A DNA stretch of 45,794 nucleotides from Paracoccaceae bacterium. GTDB lineage: Bacteria > Pseudomonadota > Alphaproteobacteria > Rhodobacterales > Rhodobacteraceae. Below, one piece after another: positions 42,154-45,794 of this stretch; position 1 is the stretch's first letter; every line of letters starts with the position of its first letter. Under the pieces are notes generated by a model, which was not told where the DNA came from, did not search any database, and worked only from the letters and a program-made list of their open reading frames with translations. The translations under genes and the position numbers were made by a program. Where the stretch lies: contig JANQRE010000006.1 of NCBI GenBank assembly GCA_028284705.1, positions 1-45,794 of the forward strand. Reading direction: 5' to 3'.

Positions 42154-43593
42154 TCACTCTGCCGCCACCTGCGCCGCAGACGCGGCGCTGAACTGGTCAA
42201 GCATCGCGTCCGCCGCCTCCCGACCATCGCGAATGGCCCAGACCACAAGGCTCGCGCCGCGCTGAATATCGCCGCAGGCATAGACACCGGGCAGCGCTGT
42301 CTCGTGCGTCTGGAAATCGGCGCGAACAGTACCCCACCGGGTCACCGCCAGCTCTGGCACGTCCCACAGGGTCGGCAGGTCTTCGGGCTCAAAGCCCAGC
42401 GCCATGATCGCCAGATCGGCATCCTCGATATAGTCCGATCCCTCAATGAGTTCAGGGGTTTGGCGCCCGGTCGCATCTGGCGCACCCAGCCGCATCTTCT
42501 GAACCATGACACCTTCCACCGTATCCCCGGTGAAGCCTTTCGGGGCCGAAAGCCAGACGAACTCAACGCCTTCCTCTTCGGCATTGGACACTTCGCGTTG
42601 AGAGCCCGGCATATTGGCGCGGTCACGCCGGTAGAGGCATTTTACCGAGGTCGCACCCTGACGAATGGCGGTCCGAACGCAGTCCATGGCCGTATCGCCA
42701 CCGCCGATGACGACAACGCGTTTGCCCTCGGCGTTCAACTCGCCGGAGTCGAACTCTGGCACATCATCGCCAAAGCTCTTCCGGTTCGATGCGGTCAGAT
42801 AATCAATCGCCCGTACAACACCGTCTGCCCCAACGCCAGGGGCCTGCAACTCGCGGGACTTGTAGACTCCGGTCGCGATGAGAATGGCGTCATGGGTCTC
42901 CTGCAATTCCGCGAAGGAGATATCCTCACCGACATTGCAATTCATCTTGAAGGCAACGCCGCCTTTCTCCAGCTGGTCGATGCGTTTCATCACCACATCT
43001 TTCTCCAGCTTGAAGCCGGGAATGCCGTAGGTGAGCAACCCGCCCGCGCGGTCATATCGATCATAGACCGTGACCTGAACGCCCGCGCGCCGCAACCTAT
43101 CCGCGGCAGCCAGACCGCCCGGCCCAGCGCCAATAATGCCGACGCTTTCGCTGCGCTCGACGGCGGGTTTTGGCGGCTCGATCCAGCCCTCTTCCCACGC
43201 GGTATCGGTGATGTATTTCTCAACCGAGCCGATCGTGACGGTGCCATGCCCAGATTGTTCGATGACGCAATTGCCTTCGCAAAGCCGATCCTGCGGGCAA
43301 ATGCGTCCGCATATCTCGGGGAATGTGTTTGTGGCCTGGGCGACCTCGTAGGCCTCTTTCAATCGACCTTCGGCTGTCAGGCGCAGCCAGTCGGGGATAT
43401 TGTTGTGCAGCGGGCAATGGGACTGGCAATACGGCACGCCACATTGAGAGCAGCGACCGGCTTGTTCTTCGGCTTTTTCGACAGCGTATTGCGCATAAAT
43501 CTCTTGGAAATCCTTTGCACGCAGATCAGGGGGCCGTTTTTCAGGCATATCCCGATCCACATCGACAAATTTCAACATGCGCTCCTTGGCCAT
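42154..43593 (-). CDS. gltD: Glutamate synthase (NADPH) small subunit
   Basis: FAD/NADPH-dependent electron input subunit of glutamate synthase. The 479-residue protein begins with an Fe-S domain (Cys48, 51, 56, 60 in RCSQCGVPYCQSHCP and a second set in CGRICPQDRLCEGNCV). An FAD motif GAGPGGLAAADRL (about 147) and an NADPH motif VVIGGGDTAMDCV (about 280) follow. I chose ATG 43593, with GGAG 6 bases upstream; in-frame starts at 43599 and 43605 differ by a few residues. It precedes the hydrolase and gltB on the same strand and diverges from uppP across about 210 bases with a striking inverted repeat. Confidence 0.96.
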   Translation of the reverse strand: MAKERMLKFVDVDRDMPEKRPPDLRAKDFQEIYAQYAVEKAEEQAGRCSQCGVPYCQSHCPLHNNIPDWLRLTAEGRLKEAYEVAQATNTFPEICGRICPQDRLCEGNCVIEQSGHGTVTIGSVEKYITDTAWEEGWIEPPKPAVERSESVGIIGAGPGGLAAADRLRRAGVQVTVYDRYDRAGGLLTYGIPGFKLEKDVVMKRIDQLEKGGVAFKMNCNVGEDISFAELQETHDAILIATGVYKSRELQAPGVGADGVVRAIDYLTASNRKSFGDDVPEFDSGELNAEGKRVVVIGGGDTAMDCVRTAIRQGATSVKCLYRRDRANMPGSQREVSNAEEEGVEFVWLSAPKGFTGDTVEGVMVQKMRLGAPDATGRQTPELIEGSDYIEDADLAIMALGFEPEDLPTLWDVPELAVTRWGTVRADFQTHETALPGVYACGDIQRGASLVVWAIRDGREAADAMLDQFSAASAAQVAAE

Positions 43594-43646
43594 ATCCATC
43601 TCCACCTTCGAACCGCCTGATTACTGTGCGCAGGCCGGAAATAAAA

Positions 43647-43735
43647 GTCACTTATGCTGACCTATTTTCACTTTATTTGCTCTCTGAAGTCCGCCCGTGT
43701 GAAAATCTGATGAAAAATAGGTCAGCTAAAGTTAC
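43647..43735. promoter_or_regulatory. Large inverted repeat (22-base arms) between gltD and uppP
   Basis: The left arm (43647-43668, read on the minus strand) and right arm (43714-43735, plus strand) both read AAAATAGGTCAGC, followed by ATAAGTGAC and TAAAGTTAC respectively: 19 of 22 bases agree and 13 are perfect in a row. The 45-base space contains no gene. Each arm carries a GTCA-N7-TKAC dyad, so this looks like two facing copies of one operator or promoter unit, one for each divergent gene. Confidence 0.55.
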
Positions 43736-43767
43736 ATAAATCACTGCTTCTCTTTCAGATTCAGCGC

Positions 43768-43782
43768 TTTAGGTTGCCTAAA
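43768..43782. promoter_or_regulatory. TTTAGG-N3-CCTAAA palindrome in the uppP leader
   Basis: Perfect 6-base arms with a 3-base spacer, 22 bases upstream of the uppP GTG. It could be an operator or a small RNA hairpin; nothing identifies the regulator. Confidence 0.35.
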
Positions 43783-43804
43783 ACTGATTCGAGGTTCATC
43801 GCGC

Positions 43805-44608
43805 GTGTCGCTCTTCCACCTTATCCTTGTTGCGCTGATACAAGGGCTTACGGAATTCCTACCCGTCAGTTCGTCCGGGCATTTGATCCTGTTGCCTGGC
43901 CTGACTGGCATGGAGGATCAAGGGCAGGGCATCGATGTGGCTGTCCATGTCGGAACGCTTTTTGCGGTGATCCTCTACTTCTGGACAGACGTCAAAATCG
44001 CCGCTTCCGGCGTCCCGCGCCTGATGCGCGGCAAGGTCGACACGCAAGGCGCGTGGCTGGCCATGTGTCTGGGCATCGCGACGATTCCGGTGCTGATCTT
44101 CGGCGCTTTTCTGCGCCTGACCGGGCTCGACGAGATGCTACGATCAGTTGCGCTGATCGGCTGGATGATGCTGATCTTTGGCCTTGTTCTGTACTGGACA
44201 GATCAGAAAGGCGCGCTTGAGAAAACCGCCGCCCGCTGGTCCATGAAAGACGCGCTGATCATGGGCCTCTGGCAGGCGCTTGCACTGATCCCCGGAACAT
44301 CCCGCTCCGGCGCGACAATCTCCGGCGCGCGGGCCTTGGGCTACACGCGCGAGGATGGCACCAGACTCGCGATGCTCATGTCGATCCCGACCATCATCGC
44401 GTCCGGGTTTGTACTGAGCTGGGACATCATCGCGACGGCCGATGCGCAATTGGCAAAGGACAGTATCCTGGCCGCGGCGCTTGCCTTCATCGCCGCGCTC
44501 TTTGCATTGGCGTTGATGATGCGCTTGCTGAAATCGGTGAGTTTCACGCCTTACGTGATCTACCGCGTCATCCTCGGCATCGTGCTGCTGGTCATCGCCT
44601 ACAGCTAG
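43805..44608 (+). CDS. uppP: Undecaprenyl-diphosphate phosphatase UppP (BacA)
   Basis: Inner-membrane enzyme that recycles undecaprenyl diphosphate to the monophosphate carrier used for peptidoglycan and exopolysaccharide. The 267-residue protein has the two signature motifs EFLPVSSSGHL (about residues 17-27) and PGTSRSGATISGA (about 163-175), with about eight membrane helices. The start is GTG at 43805, with GAGG about 11 bases upstream. The tail overlaps the convergent NDUFA9-like gene by 4 bases. The lipid carrier it recycles is also used by the exopolysaccharide locus, but the genes are separated by about 12 kb. Confidence 0.96.
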   Translation: MSLFHLILVALIQGLTEFLPVSSSGHLILLPGLTGMEDQGQGIDVAVHVGTLFAVILYFWTDVKIAASGVPRLMRGKVDTQGAWLAMCLGIATIPVLIFGAFLRLTGLDEMLRSVALIGWMMLIFGLVLYWTDQKGALEKTAARWSMKDALIMGLWQALALIPGTSRSGATISGARALGYTREDGTRLAMLMSIPTIIASGFVLSWDIIATADAQLAKDSILAAALAFIAALFALALMMRLLKSVSFTPYVIYRVILGIVLLVIAYS

Positions 44609-45588
44609 TCTGTGCGCAGGTTTTCCGCAGATTCCTTGATCGCATCATACTGACCGGAGGGCCGGAACCGCCACAGGTAGGTCGGCAGGATCGCTTCCAT
44701 CGCGGTCGGCTTAATCCCCAGATCGGCAAAGCTTTTTGCGTCCTCAGAGACAACATTGTCCGACCGCAGCGAGACCACCTGATCCTTGGTGATCGGCCCA
44801 TCGATCAGCCCGCCGGAGACAAATTTCACGATATCAAAACTGGCGCCCATGATATTGGCAGCCCAGAACGGGATGTTCACGATCAAACGCTTACGGCGGA
44901 TGATCTCCAGCATCTCTGCCATCATCTCACGGAAGCTCAAAACGGTTGGCCCACCCAGCTCATAGATGCCCGGCGTCGCTTGGCCAAGAATGCCGAGTTC
45001 CGCCGCAGCAGCGGCATCATCGACATAGGCTGGCTGGAACTTCGTCTCAGCCCCGACCAGTGGCAAAACCGGGCCAAACCGGCTCATGGAAGCGAAGCGA
45101 TTAAACAGACCATCTTCTGGTCCGAACATGACCGAGGGGCGCAGAATCAGCGCGTTCGGGAAATGCTGCAGAATACCTTCTTCACCCAACCCTTTGGATT
45201 GCGCATAGAGGCTGGCGCCCCTCTTATCCGCGCCGATGGCGGAAAAATGCACCAGCTGCCCAACGCCCTTTTCCGCAGCGATCCGGGCTATCCGCTCCGC
45301 GCCTTCATGCTGAACCGCATCAAAGTTGTTCTTGCCGCCCTTGTCGAAGGTCCCCACGCAATTCACCACTGCATCCGCCCCGGTCATGACCAAGGCGACA
45401 CTTTCATCATCGCGGATATTGCAGAAGACCGGCTCGACCTGGCCAACAACGCCGTAGGGTTTCACATACATCGCTTCATTGGGGCGCCGCACAGCAACAC
45501 GCACGCGCCACCCCTGCTTGGCCATCCGCCGCGCGATATAGCGTCCGACGAAGCCGGAGCCGCCATAGATAGTGACCAGTTTCGACAT
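44605..45588 (-). CDS. NAD(P)-binding protein, complex I NDUFA9-like
   Basis: Atypical short-chain dehydrogenase of 327 residues with an N-terminal Rossmann motif YGGSGFVGRYIARRM (GxxGxxG, about residues 8-15), VNCVGTFD, and VHFSAIGADKRGASLYAQSKG in place of the YxxxK site. It is close to the NDUFA9 supernumerary subunit of complex I, found in alphaproteobacteria, where it binds NADPH. The gene lies alone between uppP (convergent) and the tRNA-Leu region, so context does not add to the assignment. Alternative: a general NmrA-like protein. Confidence 0.88.
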   Translation of the reverse strand: MSKLVTIYGGSGFVGRYIARRMAKQGWRVRVAVRRPNEAMYVKPYGVVGQVEPVFCNIRDDESVALVMTGADAVVNCVGTFDKGGKNNFDAVQHEGAERIARIAAEKGVGQLVHFSAIGADKRGASLYAQSKGLGEEGILQHFPNALILRPSVMFGPEDGLFNRFASMSRFGPVLPLVGAETKFQPAYVDDAAAAAELGILGQATPGIYELGGPTVLSFREMMAEMLEIIRRKRLIVNIPFWAANIMGASFDIVKFVSGGLIDGPITKDQVVSLRSDNVVSEDAKSFADLGIKPTAMEAILPTYLWRFRPSGQYDAIKESAENLRTD

Positions 45589-45680
45589 GCGATCTTCCCT
45601 TGTTTGCCCTTTCGAGGTTTATCGGTGGCACCCAAAGCAGACAAGGCGCAAATCACCGCATTGCCGCACTCCGAATCCCG

Positions 45681-45707
45681 TTGACAGGGCGCGCAGCCGC
45701 ATTTAAT
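45681..45707 (+). promoter_or_regulatory. Candidate promoter of the tRNA-Leu gene
   Basis: TTGACA (45681-45686) and TTTAAT (45702-45707) are separated by 15 bases (16 if TTAATC is taken). The -10 lies 19 bases before the tRNA 5' end. The -35 is a perfect match. Confidence 0.55.
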
Positions 45708-45726
45708 CACCGCGCTCACGACACCT

Positions 45727-45794
45727 GCCCAGGTGGCGGAACTGGTAGACGCGCTAGCTTCAGGTGCTAGTGTCCGTATGGACGTGGAGGTTCG
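45727..45794 (+). tRNA. tRNA-Leu (anticodon CAG), 5' part, cut by the window edge
   Basis: The sequence starts GCCCAGGTGGCGGAACTGG, a typical leucine tRNA 5' end and D-arm. The anticodon stem-loop is CTAGC TTCAGGT GCTAG, with CAG in the loop centre, reading CTG codons. A long variable arm begins (GTGTCCGTATGGACG), as expected for a class II tRNA. The T-arm and the 3' acceptor end lie beyond the edge. A TTGACA-type promoter precedes it. Confidence 0.95.

Noticed and set aside
41533-43620. Long plus-strand open frame (695 codons) opposite the hydrolase and gltD
   Set aside because: It is antisense to two well-identified genes and its translation is His/Arg-rich shadow sequence without motifs.

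Overview
The window is a piece of an alphaproteobacterial chromosome, almost certainly a bacteriochlorophyll-a-producing member of the Rhodobacterales (purple non-sulfur or aerobic anoxygenic phototrophic Roseobacter type). The case rests on the gene order bchY-X-C / crtF-E / crtD-C / tspO-crtB-I / crtA-bchI-D-O, on the spheroidene monooxygenase CrtA (spheroidenone branch), on TGT-N12-ACA PpsR/CrtJ operators, and on the flanking genes (gltB-hydrolase-gltD, gpmI-envC-ctpA-rppH). No ribosomal RNA, CRISPR array, transposase or integrase was seen.

Region 1 (1-14720) is one end of a photosynthesis gene cluster. Minus-strand crtEF-bchCXY (bchY runs off the left edge), plus-strand crtDC, minus-strand crtIB-tspO and plus-strand crtA-bchIDO together make GGPP, phytoene, neurosporene and spheroidene/spheroidenone. 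They also provide magnesium chelatase subunits and two late bacteriochlorophyll steps. Three control regions (upstream of bchC, between crtE and crtD, between crtI and crtA) each hold two perfect TGT-N12-ACA sites, so aerobic/light repression by PpsR/CrtJ is very likely. Many genes overlap by 4-8 bases, and crtC and crtA have problematic start codons.

Region 2 (14721-15741) is housekeeping: rsfS (apparent CTG start) and rlmH. Region 3 (15735-31476) is a large exopolysaccharide locus: a truncated secreted esterase-like gene, two acetyltransferases, a parallel beta-helix protein, a Wzy-like polymerase, two GT2 glycosyltransferases, an Alg13/Alg14-like split glycosyltransferase, an outer-membrane barrel, a Wza-like exporter, a polyprenyl-phosphate sugar transferase, a Wzz-like co-polymerase, a CpsD-like ATPase with a degenerate P-loop, and manC-fcl-gmd for GDP-mannose/GDP-fucose. 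A CtrA-like TTAA-N7-TTAA site lies between the two divergent export operons. No Wzx flippase is visible.

Region 4 (31477-36639) is the plus-strand row gpmI, envC-like, ctpA, rppH and a small secreted protein. Region 5 (36640-43804) is minus-strand gltD, an alpha/beta hydrolase and gltB (glutamate synthase), with unusual repeat structures upstream of both gltB and gltD. Region 6 (43805-45794) holds uppP, an NDUFA9-like NAD(P)-binding protein and the 5' part of a tRNA-Leu(CAG). No stretch over 300 bases lacks a gene; the longest gaps (about 100-250 bases) are described as regulatory features.
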